A stretch of 64,000 nucleotides of DNA. Origin: Peptococcaceae bacterium BRH_c8a (GTDB lineage Bacteria; Bacillota; Desulfotomaculia; Desulfotomaculales; Desulfallaceae). Positions within the stretch are counted from its first letter, which is position 1. The number at the start of each line of letters is the position of its first letter. The notes under the pieces were generated by a model. It searched no databases. It was not told the origin of the DNA and was given only the letters and a program-made list of their open reading frames with translations. The translations under genes and the position numbers were made by a program. The stretch spans positions 124,001 to 188,000 of the forward strand of contig LADP01000042.1 of assembly GCA_000961575.1 (NCBI GenBank), written 5' to 3'. Positions 16,312-25,357 of this stretch are shown here, piece after piece.

Positions 16312-18381
16312 TTGAAAGTGTTGATTGTATCCAGTAACCCTGATAACACCGTTCAGTACCTAAATCAAGCAGGTTACGAGGCCCTGCCGGTTTACGCCAA
16401 CGACATGGTAGTAATGCTAGCACAGCAAAAAAACGTCAAGGTCGCTGTATATTTTCAACCATTTGCTGTGCCTGAGAGCCATGAAAAGGTACTTAAAGAG
16501 ATGTTAGAGGCTCGCATACGGGTGATACTTGTCGCACCAAGAGAAGAAAGAATCGTACCCTACGCGGCAGCATTAGGGGTCTACGATTTACTATCCTTAC
16601 CAGTAAACAACGAGGACTTGATCAATGCCATTGAAAACCCGGGCGATAATTTTAAAGCTGCTGAATGGGTAAATGGGGGCGATTATAATATCAAAGCTGA
16701 TGTTGAAGAGGAAAACCATGAAAAAAAGGGGCTGATAGAACGCCTCCTGCCAAAAGGTAAAATAAGTGATAAAGAGCAACCTGCAAAAAGCAGATTCAGG
16801 TTGCCCGTGTGTGCAAAACCAAAAGCTTGCATAGAAACAAGTTTACCCAAAACAGTGAGTAAAGATGACAAGGACACCATAAGCACCATACTAAAATCAG
16901 CAAGCCAAAACCTAAAATTAAGTTTAATAACTAACAATGAGTTAGATAGAGCATTTGTAGTCTCTGTTATATCACCCTGGATACCAAACATCGGAACAAC
17001 ACGTCTGGCTATAAACTTGGCCAAATACATAAACGCCAACCTTTTTGACGCAGACTTCCATGGCCGTGGTCTTGGGGTGCGTTTGGGCATATCACCAGCG
17101 GATATGTGGGAGTACGACTGGCGGGACGGTGCTAACCCGGTTATTTTTAATAACGAAAAGTTAGCATGGACACTAGACCCCCACGTTGTAAACAGCGATA
17201 ACGAGTTATCACAAAGGATGCAAGAAATTATCCGGCAGTCTGCTGGCAGTAACCTGGTTATAGATGCCGGTAGCGACCCCTTGGCCTGGTACGCAAAGTC
17301 TGCTATAGAACAATCAGATATCGTTTGCATACCTCTGGTGGCCGACCCTTTACTGATGGCCCGCGCAATCCCCCGTTGGCGCAAAAAGTTCGCCATAAAT
17401 AAGCCTGCAGTAATAGCTCTAATTGGGGATGGTGATGCGGCAGAAATATCGGGAATGTTTGGTTTACCCGCTATTAAACTACCAGGGGTAACGGGAAACT
17501 TATCCAAGCTAATTAATGAGCTGATAAGTTTTGCTAACGCAGGAACGGTCAAACCACAAATAACCGTATATCTGGCCGGTCATTTTGAGCCCATTGACGT
17601 AAACGGAATACACTGCGGGGTTTACCCCGACAGTTTCGGCCTATGGAAAGCCGTGGAAGCTAACGGCATGCCTGACGCTTTGATATTCCAATCATCATCG
17701 GGTATCGAGCAGCTGATCGGAGAATTACGCCGAGATAACTATCAGCTGCCGATAGCTATAATCGGGAGCACAGATGAAAAGTATTATAACGCCGGTGCCG
17801 ACGCCTGTTATGAAAACTTAACACCGGACTGCATACGCGACTTATTTACCCGGTCGGAGCACACAAGAAGGACAAACGAAATGGCCCAAACCGACGAACT
17901 AACCGGCTGTTATCGTAAAGCAATGCTGGCAACTTTCATTGAGAAAGAAGCCCGCCGCAATCGTATGACAGGTGAAACTTTTTCGATATTAATATGCGAC
18001 CTGGATAATTTCAAGCAGGTTAACGACCAATACGGGCATCCAGTTGGCGACCTGGTGCTGAAAAGATTTGGTAGCTTTTTACGTTCTAACACTCGTCATT
18101 CGGATAAGGTGGTCAGATACGGTGGCGAAGAATTCGCGGTTATTCTTCCGAAATGTGATATCGGATCAGCCTTTGGGGTGGCCGGGAAACTGCGCCAGGG
18201 ATGGGAAGAAAATTGTCCTATTGATGTGGGGAATGGAAAGAGTATAACCGTTACCTTTAGCGGTGGTATAGCAGATGTCAACAACTGTATGGATGCACCT
18301 ATTGATATTATTGATATCGCTGACCGTGCATTGTATAAGGCAAAGGCTGCGGGGCGTAACCTTATTATGAAAGCAAAATGA
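16312..18381 (+). CDS. CpaE-like protein with C-terminal GGDEF diguanylate cyclase
   Basis: About 690 residues from TTG 16312 (AAAAGGAG upstream). Residues 1-110 resemble a receiver without a clear Asp site. Residues 215-400 resemble CpaE/TadZ/MinD ATPases, but the P-loop is degenerate (WIPNIGTTRLAI instead of KGGVGKTT). A second receiver-like part lies at about 415-520. Residues 530-690 form a full GGDEF domain with DLDNFKQVND and the intact RYGGEEF active site, so it should make c-di-GMP. CpaE proteins localise Tad pili. Lying between the T4SS and Tad genes, the gene may couple c-di-GMP to pilus assembly. Confidence 0.85.
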   Translation: MKVLIVSSNPDNTVQYLNQAGYEALPVYANDMVVMLAQQKNVKVAVYFQPFAVPESHEKVLKEMLEARIRVILVAPREERIVPYAAALGVYDLLSLPVNNEDLINAIENPGDNFKAAEWVNGGDYNIKADVEEENHEKKGLIERLLPKGKISDKEQPAKSRFRLPVCAKPKACIETSLPKTVSKDDKDTISTILKSASQNLKLSLITNNELDRAFVVSVISPWIPNIGTTRLAINLAKYINANLFDADFHGRGLGVRLGISPADMWEYDWRDGANPVIFNNEKLAWTLDPHVVNSDNELSQRMQEIIRQSAGSNLVIDAGSDPLAWYAKSAIEQSDIVCIPLVADPLLMARAIPRWRKKFAINKPAVIALIGDGDAAEISGMFGLPAIKLPGVTGNLSKLINELISFANAGTVKPQITVYLAGHFEPIDVNGIHCGVYPDSFGLWKAVEANGMPDALIFQSSSGIEQLIGELRRDNYQLPIAIIGSTDEKYYNAGADACYENLTPDCIRDLFTRSEHTRRTNEMAQTDELTGCYRKAMLATFIEKEARRNRMTGETFSILICDLDNFKQVNDQYGHPVGDLVLKRFGSFLRSNTRHSDKVVRYGGEEFAVILPKCDIGSAFGVAGKLRQGWEENCPIDVGNGKSITVTFSGGIADVNNCMDAPIDIIDIADRALYKAKAAGRNLIMKAK

Positions 18382-18653
18382 TTTTAATAAAAGCATACGC
18401 TCTACAGCAAGAACACTAACAGTTATTGTGTAAATAAAAGAGGAAGTTATAATGCTAATTATATTAAAAGTTTTAAATAAACAACCATAAAAATAAAAAA
18501 AGATGTTTTTTTAGTTTAGAAAATGCAACATATATACAAATGACAAATAATAGTTAATTGGGTAGATGCAACATACAGCTTATTGTATAATAAAGGTAGG
18601 CTAGGTAATAGATTAGTTGCAAGTGAATTAACACAAAAAGGAGTGATTTATTA

Positions 18654-19244
18654 ATGAAAAAATTTTTTTGTCTGGTGATAATTTTTGCGCTAATCACTAT
18701 CTTTTTGCCGACCGCACATGCTGGTTTGGACTATAAAGTAAACGTCAAAGTCAATGGTGAAATGATTGATTTCCCCGACCAAAAGCCTTTCATGGATACC
18801 AGTGCACAACGCACCTTTGTTCCGCTACGATTCGTATCCGAAGCTCTTGGGTGCGAGGTTGAATGGGATGGTAAAAGCCAAACCGCCATCGTTGATCGGG
18901 CGGGCACCTTCATCGAAATGAAAATTGATTCCAGCAAGCCAATAGTTAACAATGAAAGCAAAACCCTGGACGCGCCGGCCAGGCTAATGAACGGCAGGAC
19001 GATGGTTCCGCTACGGTTCGTGAGTGAGGCGATTGGGGCATACGTAGATTGGGACAGCAAAACCCGGACGGTAATCATCACCGATTTAGATGTAACCGGG
19101 GAAGTGACCGATCCCGCAAACGATGATAACAGCAGGGGCAACAATAACATCACCGGAGGAACTATCATTAAAGTCGAAGACGGCGGCGGTGGAACTAGCA
19201 CTAAACCAGCGGATGATACTCCACCCACACCATGGGGCATCTAA
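18654..19244 (+). CDS. Secreted protein with copper-amine-oxidase N-terminal-like domain pair
   Basis: A signal peptide (about 1-23, ending TAHA) is followed by two copper_amine_oxidN1-type repeats. Each contains TFVPLRFVSEALG or TMVPLRFVSEAIG and a following V-W-D/DWDSKT stretch (about 50-85 and 115-145). The tail is Gly/Asn/Pro-rich and low complexity. These domains are common cell-surface modules in Firmicutes and are not enzymes. The ribosome site is AAAGGAG. It is probably a wall-associated part of the surface apparatus. Confidence 0.9.
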   Translation: MKKFFCLVIIFALITIFLPTAHAGLDYKVNVKVNGEMIDFPDQKPFMDTSAQRTFVPLRFVSEALGCEVEWDGKSQTAIVDRAGTFIEMKIDSSKPIVNNESKTLDAPARLMNGRTMVPLRFVSEAIGAYVDWDSKTRTVIITDLDVTGEVTDPANDDNSRGNNNITGGTIIKVEDGGGGTSTKPADDTPPTPWGI

Positions 19245-19336
19245 ATACAAAATAAATCTTAGATAGTGGCGGTTGCGGTTGAGACAAACCTCAGCCGTCT
19301 TTATATTTGCAAATACTTTTACGAGGGAGGTTCAGC

Positions 19337-21490
19337 ATGAAAAAATTATTATTTATAATGCTGGTAACGATGCTTTTTGCAACACCTGCTTTCGCCCAAA
19401 GCACCCCGGTGAACGAGATAAGCACATTCGGATTTACTAATGAAAGGCACAGACATTCAGTGATCCACGGCCCTGTACTCCATGGGATCATGGAACATTT
19501 GAAAGGCCCCAGCTATTCTCAACCGCTGATTTTAGACGGTAACAAGTGGGGAGGGAGATTAACAGACCACTGGGTGGCCGTTACCGTCGAAAACAACGTC
19601 ATGTACGGGCTGCTTCTGCCCTCGACAATGGAAGCCCCACCGGCCCACATTATTGAACCCGAAGAACTCTGGCGCATGCCTTTACACGGCAGTAAGCCAA
19701 CCAAAAGCCACCCAACTTTTTATGAAAACGACAAGGGCGAAAAATTCATTATTGTAGGTACCTACTCAAAATATATAGACATAATTAATGTAACGGACTT
19801 TAAAAACGTGACACAAGACGATTTGATATTACTTGAAAGCCCCCACGCAACAGACATAACATCCGCGCCACTAATACTAAACTGGAGTGGTCATGAAATA
19901 CTTGTATGCACCAGCGGTAACACTGGTAAGGTGTTTATTACCGTTGACCCGTTCAATCAGAACCCTAAAGGATATTATATCAACGTGGGCCCGGGCCGCA
20001 CATCCTCGTCGCCAGCACCCATAGACGGGGGTAAAGGCTTTGCCGTGGGTTTGGATGGAGGAGCAAACTACGGTGAGTTCCAATTATACTACCTGAACGA
20101 AATACTTGAAGAAAAAAACGGGGGAGTATTTCAAAAGAGCTACGAACCACATTTTAAAAAGAAACTCCAGAGCGGTTTATGTGCCAGTTTCAGCGTTAGC
20201 GCCGACCTTGTTTATTTCGGTGATCAGAAAAGTCGTATCTATGTGTTTAACACCGATACCGGTGAATTAAAGATGAATAATACACACCCGGCCGTGGGCA
20301 TATTCTCCAATCGTTCACCGGCCCTAGACCTAAAAAACAATTTGTTAATATTCCCGGCTGTGGCAAGAGAAGAAGGCGGTAAAATCGTTGCTGTTGACAG
20401 CAATACCGGTAAAACAAAATGGGCGCATAGTTTTACATCCCGGGCCCAGACAGCCCCTATTGTAGTTACCCATTATGCCGGTACGGAGATATGGGCAGGT
20501 ACCAGCAGCGGATACCTGGTCTCAATTAACCCTGCTGACGGGAAACGGAACTGGATCAAGCAAATGAGCGAATTCTTCCGTATGGACGATTATGCCTGGG
20601 GCATTTCCGGTGAAGTATCGGCCGCCGTTCCCTTCTACCTGGTATCAACGGAAGAAGGCGTAAGGGGCGGCTGGCTGGCTGATTACGTTGAATATGAAGC
20701 CGTGAATCTTGACCCGGGCATCCCCAAGGGTGAGAAGGCCATCCCCGGCAAAACTTATAACGGCACCGCGACATTCAAGTATGCCGACGGGTTTTGGGAC
20801 TTCATGTTTGCCAACGTTGGCGTATTTTACGGTGATCAATATCTAAAACTCACTTATCCGGATGGCCGAGAGTTAGAAAAATTCGATTGGGCTAATGCCG
20901 GGTTGGCCGAATGGGGTACGGTCTATGAACTGCCGATGGCCAAAGGCGATAACATTACACTTAATTTTACCTGGACCGCCAGCGACAGTGATACCATGAC
21001 CGCACTGGTAAACCTGGACCAAAAGCCAGTGAAAAAGTCCCGGGATGAAGTAAACCTTGATAATAATAAGATTGAAAAAACAGTTAATGTAGAAGTTCCC
21101 TGCACCGATATCTCAGTTACTTTAACCAGCCCGGACGCCAGTGACATATTCGCAGGCTATGATTTTGAGCTGGTAGCCACCGTCAAACGTGCCAACAACG
21201 GCCCCGATGTCCCGGTCAAAGTGAAAGTCGATCTAAGCGGCAGTGGCATAGATTCAGATAACCCGGTGTACGTAACCTTAAACCGTGGCGAATCACAGAA
21301 AGTTCCCTTCTTCGCCATACTAAACTCAGGCGGTTCGCATACCTACACGGTGACGGTGACACCCGTAGAGCCGGCAGGTATAGTGGATTGTGCACCAGGA
21401 AATAACAAGTCAAGCTATACCGTAAAAGCACAGGTGATAGAAGATGTGCCAGTAACAGACGATAAAACCAGGGCGGAAATAGTTTGGTAG
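19337..21490 (+). CDS. Secreted beta-propeller protein with CARDB-like domain
   Basis: ATG 19337 (GGGAGG upstream) begins a signal peptide ending TPAFAQS. Residues 50-430 are PQQ/YVTN-type propeller blades (LVSINPADGKRNWIKQ and IVAVDSNTGKTKWAHS are typical strands). The C-terminal 130 residues look like a CARDB adhesion domain (CTDISVTLTSPDASDI, then GGSHTYTVTV). No anchor motif is visible. It is likely an extracellular adhesin or scaffold linked to the pilus. A terminator follows it at 21497. Confidence 0.8.
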   Translation: MKKLLFIMLVTMLFATPAFAQSTPVNEISTFGFTNERHRHSVIHGPVLHGIMEHLKGPSYSQPLILDGNKWGGRLTDHWVAVTVENNVMYGLLLPSTMEAPPAHIIEPEELWRMPLHGSKPTKSHPTFYENDKGEKFIIVGTYSKYIDIINVTDFKNVTQDDLILLESPHATDITSAPLILNWSGHEILVCTSGNTGKVFITVDPFNQNPKGYYINVGPGRTSSSPAPIDGGKGFAVGLDGGANYGEFQLYYLNEILEEKNGGVFQKSYEPHFKKKLQSGLCASFSVSADLVYFGDQKSRIYVFNTDTGELKMNNTHPAVGIFSNRSPALDLKNNLLIFPAVAREEGGKIVAVDSNTGKTKWAHSFTSRAQTAPIVVTHYAGTEIWAGTSSGYLVSINPADGKRNWIKQMSEFFRMDDYAWGISGEVSAAVPFYLVSTEEGVRGGWLADYVEYEAVNLDPGIPKGEKAIPGKTYNGTATFKYADGFWDFMFANVGVFYGDQYLKLTYPDGRELEKFDWANAGLAEWGTVYELPMAKGDNITLNFTWTASDSDTMTALVNLDQKPVKKSRDEVNLDNNKIEKTVNVEVPCTDISVTLTSPDASDIFAGYDFELVATVKRANNGPDVPVKVKVDLSGSGIDSDNPVYVTLNRGESQKVPFFAILNSGGSHTYTVTVTPVEPAGIVDCAPGNNKSSYTVKAQVIEDVPVTDDKTRAEIVW

Positions 21491-21496
21491 CTATAG

Positions 21497-21533
21497 AAAA
21501 GCAGGCCGGGGTAATCCCTGGCCTGCTTTTTTT
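21497..21533 (+). terminator. Rho-independent terminator
   Basis: The perfect stem AAAAGCAGGCC/GGCCTGCTTTT is followed by Ts, seven bases after the propeller gene stop. It separates that transcript from the pseudopilin genes. Confidence 0.9.
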
Positions 21534-21546
21534 AGGGGGTGGTTTA

Positions 21547-21951
21547 TTGAAAAAAATCTACCGGGACGAACGCGGTAACGCAATGTTAGAGTTTGTTATG
21601 ATCTTTCCACTTTTCATCGGCTTGATTCTAGGTACAATAAACGTCGCTGTTCTCCTGAACAACGATATCCTTGCATCCTCTGCCGCTAGGGTAGCAGGGA
21701 GAACTGCCGCAGTGACAGGCAACCGTTTGGATGGCGAAAACAGGGGTAAAGAGCTATTTAGAAAAGCTGGCCTTGTGCAACTTGACGGTCAGGTAAGAAT
21801 AACCGGCAAAGACTATGTAACCGCCGAAGTAACCTACCAGGTGCCGGTATTGGTACCCGGTTTTGCGTGCCTGTTTGGCGGCAAACCATGGGATGATGAA
21901 ATCAAACTAAAGAAAAGGAATAGTTACTATGTAGAATACAGACATCGCTAA
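21547..21951 (+). CDS. TadE-like pseudopilin
   Basis: From TTG 21547 (AGGGGGTGG upstream) the product begins with KKIYRDERG followed by NAMLEFVMIFPLFIGL. This is a class III prepilin signal (basic leader, Gly at the cleavage site, Glu at +5) leading into one membrane helix. The remaining domain (about 110 residues) matches TadE-like proteins. It is probably processed by a prepilin peptidase encoded downstream and takes part in Tad pilus assembly. Confidence 0.85.
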   Translation: MKKIYRDERGNAMLEFVMIFPLFIGLILGTINVAVLLNNDILASSAARVAGRTAAVTGNRLDGENRGKELFRKAGLVQLDGQVRITGKDYVTAEVTYQVPVLVPGFACLFGGKPWDDEIKLKKRNSYYVEYRHR

Positions 21952-21972
21952 ATATGGGGGTAAGGTAATATT

Positions 21973-22383
21973 CTGAACCAGATAAATAAAGACAATCGCG
22001 GCAGCGTTATGTTGGAGTTTTGCATAGCATGTATGCTGATCCTGTTAATCTGGGCGGGGTTATGTAACACAGCGTTAATCTTAAAAGACCGGCTGGTGGT
22101 GATTGCTGCCGCAAGAGAAACCGGTAGATACTACGCCGCCATCAGCCAGAATGAATCACAAGCACAAAAAAAAGGGTATGAAATACTCGCCAACGGGAAC
22201 ATAGCAAAAAACCGGGCAACTATAAAAATTTATAGGAATAATCCCAGTAGCAACCTGGTACGCTGCGAAGTAACTTGCGACGTGCCGGTGGCAATACCCG
22301 GCGCTGGGGCTTTGTTTGGAGGTGACGCATGGAAGAATCAAATCACCGTCAAGGAATCGGTCGTGTTCCGTCTGGAGACCTAA
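21973..22383 (+). CDS. TadE-like pseudopilin, non-ATG start
   Basis: The hydrophobic helix MLEFCIACMLILLIWAGL is preceded in frame by NQINKDNRGSV, which supplies the basic leader and Gly cleavage site. The true start must therefore lie upstream of ATG 22009. CTG 21973 (or ATT 21970), after GGGGGTAAGG, fits. The C-terminal domain (ATIKIYRNNP, then CEVTCDVPVAIPGAGALFGG) parallels the preceding TadE gene, so the two are likely duplicates. Confidence 0.78.
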   Translation: MNQINKDNRGSVMLEFCIACMLILLIWAGLCNTALILKDRLVVIAAARETGRYYAAISQNESQAQKKGYEILANGNIAKNRATIKIYRNNPSSNLVRCEVTCDVPVAIPGAGALFGGDAWKNQITVKESVVFRLET

Positions 22384-23054
22384 TCCGTGACGAACGAGGC
22401 GTAATTTTGCTTATGACTGTCATCCTTTTGGTAATGTTATTGGTTCTGGCGGGTATTGGCGCCGATCTGGCCCGGTGGTACGTGGCAAACGAACAAAACC
22501 AGACCGCTGTAGACGCTGCATCACTGGCCGGAGCACTTAGCGGTGAAAGGTATGTCACAATTGAGGTACAGTATGCACATACCGAGAAAAGATGTAGCAC
22601 AAGAGCTGATGGCACTAAAAGATGCCGCACGGTTTGCATATCAGATCCCCCGGTAACACGAACTGGAAAGGAAAAAACGCTGGTTGACGAAGGCGGGTGG
22701 CGACGGGGAACGTGCCGGGATCGCTTCCTGGGCTTTAGGGAAAGATGGATTGAATTCCCGGGTGATACAGAGTCTATTGCAAGTGCCGTGTTCAGTTATA
22801 ACAGGCCGCAACTACTTAAAAGTTCTCATGGCGGCCAATTGGATAACACCCAGTTTAACGCTTACGATAACGGCAGGTATGCACCATCGGTAGTCGCACA
22901 ATCAGAAGGGAAACTAGATACCTTTCTATTGCATTTAATCGGTATCAAAAACTTACCTGTTGGTAACTGCGGTCAGTCAAGCACCTTTTACGAAGTGATT
23001 AGCGGCGGGGTAAACCAGAGCAGAAACGGCGCACCGGAAAACGGTTGCCCATAA
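22329..23054 (+). CDS. TadG-like protein
   Basis: ATG 22329 has a near-perfect GGAGGTGA site, although it lies inside the end of the preceding gene (55-base overlap). After about 19 residues comes IRDERGVILLMTVILLVMLL, a prepilin-like signal and helix. Then follows LARWYVANEQNQTAVDAASLAGA, the typical TadG/Flp-assembly (TadE-like Tad domain) pattern. The rest is extracellular and cysteine-containing. The role is stabilisation or assembly of the Tad pilus. Confidence 0.85.
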   Translation: MEESNHRQGIGRVPSGDLIRDERGVILLMTVILLVMLLVLAGIGADLARWYVANEQNQTAVDAASLAGALSGERYVTIEVQYAHTEKRCSTRADGTKRCRTVCISDPPVTRTGKEKTLVDEGGWRRGTCRDRFLGFRERWIEFPGDTESIASAVFSYNRPQLLKSSHGGQLDNTQFNAYDNGRYAPSVVAQSEGKLDTFLLHLIGIKNLPVGNCGQSSTFYEVISGGVNQSRNGAPENGCP

Positions 23055-23070
23055 AACTAAGGGGTAAAAA

Positions 23071-23274
23071 ATGTTTGTTAGTCTAAACCACATTGCCAAA
23101 GTATGGCATAATGTAGTGTGCATCGCGGGTGCCGCTATATTTTTTGCCTGGCTGATGATAAACGCTAACATCTTCAAGACGCTTTCTACTGTCGTTGTTA
23201 TATCTTATCTATTTTATTTAATCTATCAAAACCAAAATATAATGCTGAAAGGGGTACTGAAATTTGGATTTTAA
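23071..23274 (+). CDS. Small membrane protein in Tad operon
   Basis: The 67-residue protein has two hydrophobic helices (about 14-31 and 36-56). It has its own AAGGGG site and overlaps the start of the CpaB gene by 11 bases. I recognise no family. Operon position suggests an accessory of pilus assembly. Confidence 0.55.
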   Translation: MFVSLNHIAKVWHNVVCIAGAAIFFAWLMINANIFKTLSTVVVISYLFYLIYQNQNIMLKGVLKFGF

Positions 23275-24001
23275 GAATATGCGTGCTAGCTCGCTCCGGA
23301 CAAGCTCGCCCGGCGCGATTTTTATTTTTGTGGCGGTTGCATGTGCCATCATAGCAGGGGTATTGGTTGTAAACACACTCAGAATGGCCGTCCCCACCGT
23401 ACCCGTTATCATCGCCAGCGCGGATATCGAGCCGGGGCAAACAATTACCGAAAATGTGTTGGATATAAAGAACTACCCACGGGCAGTGCTCCCGGATGAC
23501 CGCATAACTGATAAAAACTTCGATGACATGATTGGCCGGCACGCTAGAACCATTATCGCCGCAGGCGACCCCGTACGCATGCGCCATATTGCTGAATTTA
23601 CCCCTGAAGGAGGCACAGTGGCCGCACGGCTAACACTAATTGAGAATACTGATATGCGGGCAGTCACACTACCGGTTGAGGCCAGCGAAGGGCTATACGT
23701 TGAAACTGGTGACAGAGTAGATATTATCGGTACATTAGACGTTTTAGACACTGACGGACAAATAACAACTTCAAAGGTGTTAGTGTGGGCAGCACCGGTA
23801 ATCTATACTCCCCCAAACACGGAGGAAACCGATAAGGGCGGCATCGTGGTGGCCCTTTCACCATCTGACACAGAGCGCGTTTCCCTGGCTATAGCGGAAG
23901 GTAAGCTATTGGCGGCGCTAAACCCGCTGGGCGAAGTATCAGGGCAAAAAAGTGCAGGGATCACTATTCATGAAATATTTAACCCGGGACAGGGGGAGTA
24001 A
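23264..24001 (+). CDS. cpaB: CpaB/RcpC-like SAF-domain protein (first copy)
   Basis: The 245-residue protein has an N-terminal membrane anchor (about 17-40). A SAF domain follows (VIIASADIEPGQTITENVLDI, then RHARTIIAAGDPVRMRHI), and then the RcpC/CpaB domain (AVTLPVEASEGLYVETGDRVDII). CpaB proteins are periplasmic or extracytoplasmic parts of Tad systems. It starts at TTG 23264 after GAAAGGGG. A diverged second copy is at 30926. Confidence 0.88.
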   Translation: MDFKNMRASSLRTSSPGAIFIFVAVACAIIAGVLVVNTLRMAVPTVPVIIASADIEPGQTITENVLDIKNYPRAVLPDDRITDKNFDDMIGRHARTIIAAGDPVRMRHIAEFTPEGGTVAARLTLIENTDMRAVTLPVEASEGLYVETGDRVDIIGTLDVLDTDGQITTSKVLVWAAPVIYTPPNTEETDKGGIVVALSPSDTERVSLAIAEGKLLAALNPLGEVSGQKSAGITIHEIFNPGQGE

Positions 24002-24004
24002 ATA

Positions 24005-25348
24005 ATGTGGATGGAAAACGACCAAACCATACGCATGATGGTGGTAGACGATGACCCGGACTATCGTGGGAAAATGCGTGCCGCTTTCGAGGGCCATCAC
24101 CGGATTAGGGTAATAGCCTTAGCGCAGGGTGGGCGCGACGCCGTTGGGCTAGCCAGGGATAACGCACCTGATGCGGCGATCATCGACCTGGGTCTGGCCG
24201 ATATGAGTGGTCTTGACGCAGCAGAGCAGATCGCCCGGGTATCACCGGGAACCGTAATATTTATTGCCACCGATACCCCGTCGATGGATTTGTATCGCCG
24301 AGCGACAGCCTTAGGTGTGAAACAGGTATTCACTAAAACCATGACCGCCAATGATATCGCTGGCATGATCGAGCAAGAAGTAGACGCGGTACGTGAAGAT
24401 ATGCGCCGGCAGTCGGAAACAATGCCGTTGGTAACGCCCGGTGCCGGCCCGGCGGGCCTGCGTAACGGCTCGGTGGCCAAACACATACCCCGGCAAATGC
24501 AGACATACAAGAAAACAGTAATAGCTGTAACATCCGGTATCAAAGGCGGCGTCGGTAAAACTACCACTTCTGTTGCTATATCTTGTGCTGCCGCTACGCA
24601 GGCTGATGTCGGGGTCAGGGTGGCATTGGCCGATTTCAACGAGTCGGGCAACATAACTGTTCAGCTAAACATGGGTACGCCAAAGAATTTGGCTGGCCGT
24701 AGTGTATTGAACTGGCAGTACATGAACGATAGTGCAACGGAAGATGAACTGCAAGAATTCATGGTCAAACACAGTCCCAGCGGAGTATGGGTGCTTCCGG
24801 CAGTGCCTACACCGGACAGGATAGTGGAATTGAACGAGGAGCTAATCAAGAAAGTCATTAATATATTGCGCCAAAACTTTGACCTGGTGATATGTGACCT
24901 ACCGCCTTCAATCACCTTTGATGCTTCCTGGGCAACGATAATGCTGGCGGACTATGTACTGGTGGTAGTCTGCCCGGACGACCAGGAAATTGCAGGTATT
25001 GAACAGTTTAACGATACGATAAACCAATTAAACTGTGCTAATAAGTGTTACCGAGTAATCAATAAATATAACGAGCCTGAAAGTCTGAGCATTGCTGATA
25101 TGAACAAGTACCAACCGTTTCCCATGCTGTCCAAATTTCCGTACGAACCGGGTGTTCGTCGGGGTAGAAAACTTGGGCACCCGTTTGTATTAAGCGATCC
25201 CAATAGTGAATACGCATGCTCGATTAGGGATGCGTTAAATAAGCTTTTCCCCGTATTCGGCGAAAGTTTCACGGGTCACGAAAAAAAGAAAAGCCGGGGA
25301 TTGCTTAGCTCACTGTTTAGTATATTCGGTAAGAAAAGTGCTATCTAG
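24005..25348 (+). CDS. cpaE: CpaE/TadZ-type pilus-localisation ATPase with N-terminal receiver
   Basis: Residues 9-125 form a receiver domain (MVVDDDPDYRGKM, IIDLGLADMSGLD, TKT). Residues 170-410 form a MinD/ParA-like ATPase with deviant Walker A IKGGVGKTTTSVA (about 178-190) and LVICDLPPS. The same layout is found in CpaE/TadZ, which marks the site of Tad pilus assembly. Unlike the 16312 protein it has an intact P-loop and no GGDEF domain. The next gene, the CpaF ATPase, starts nine bases later. Confidence 0.92.
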   Translation: MWMENDQTIRMMVVDDDPDYRGKMRAAFEGHHRIRVIALAQGGRDAVGLARDNAPDAAIIDLGLADMSGLDAAEQIARVSPGTVIFIATDTPSMDLYRRATALGVKQVFTKTMTANDIAGMIEQEVDAVREDMRRQSETMPLVTPGAGPAGLRNGSVAKHIPRQMQTYKKTVIAVTSGIKGGVGKTTTSVAISCAAATQADVGVRVALADFNESGNITVQLNMGTPKNLAGRSVLNWQYMNDSATEDELQEFMVKHSPSGVWVLPAVPTPDRIVELNEELIKKVINILRQNFDLVICDLPPSITFDASWATIMLADYVLVVVCPDDQEIAGIEQFNDTINQLNCANKCYRVINKYNEPESLSIADMNKYQPFPMLSKFPYEPGVRRGRKLGHPFVLSDPNSEYACSIRDALNKLFPVFGESFTGHEKKKSRGLLSSLFSIFGKKSAI

Positions 25349-25357
25349 GAGGGCAGA

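Noticed and set aside
16683-17552. Minus-strand frame of 289 codons
   Set aside because: It is the antisense shadow of the CpaE-like/GGDEF gene; no ribosome site or domain.
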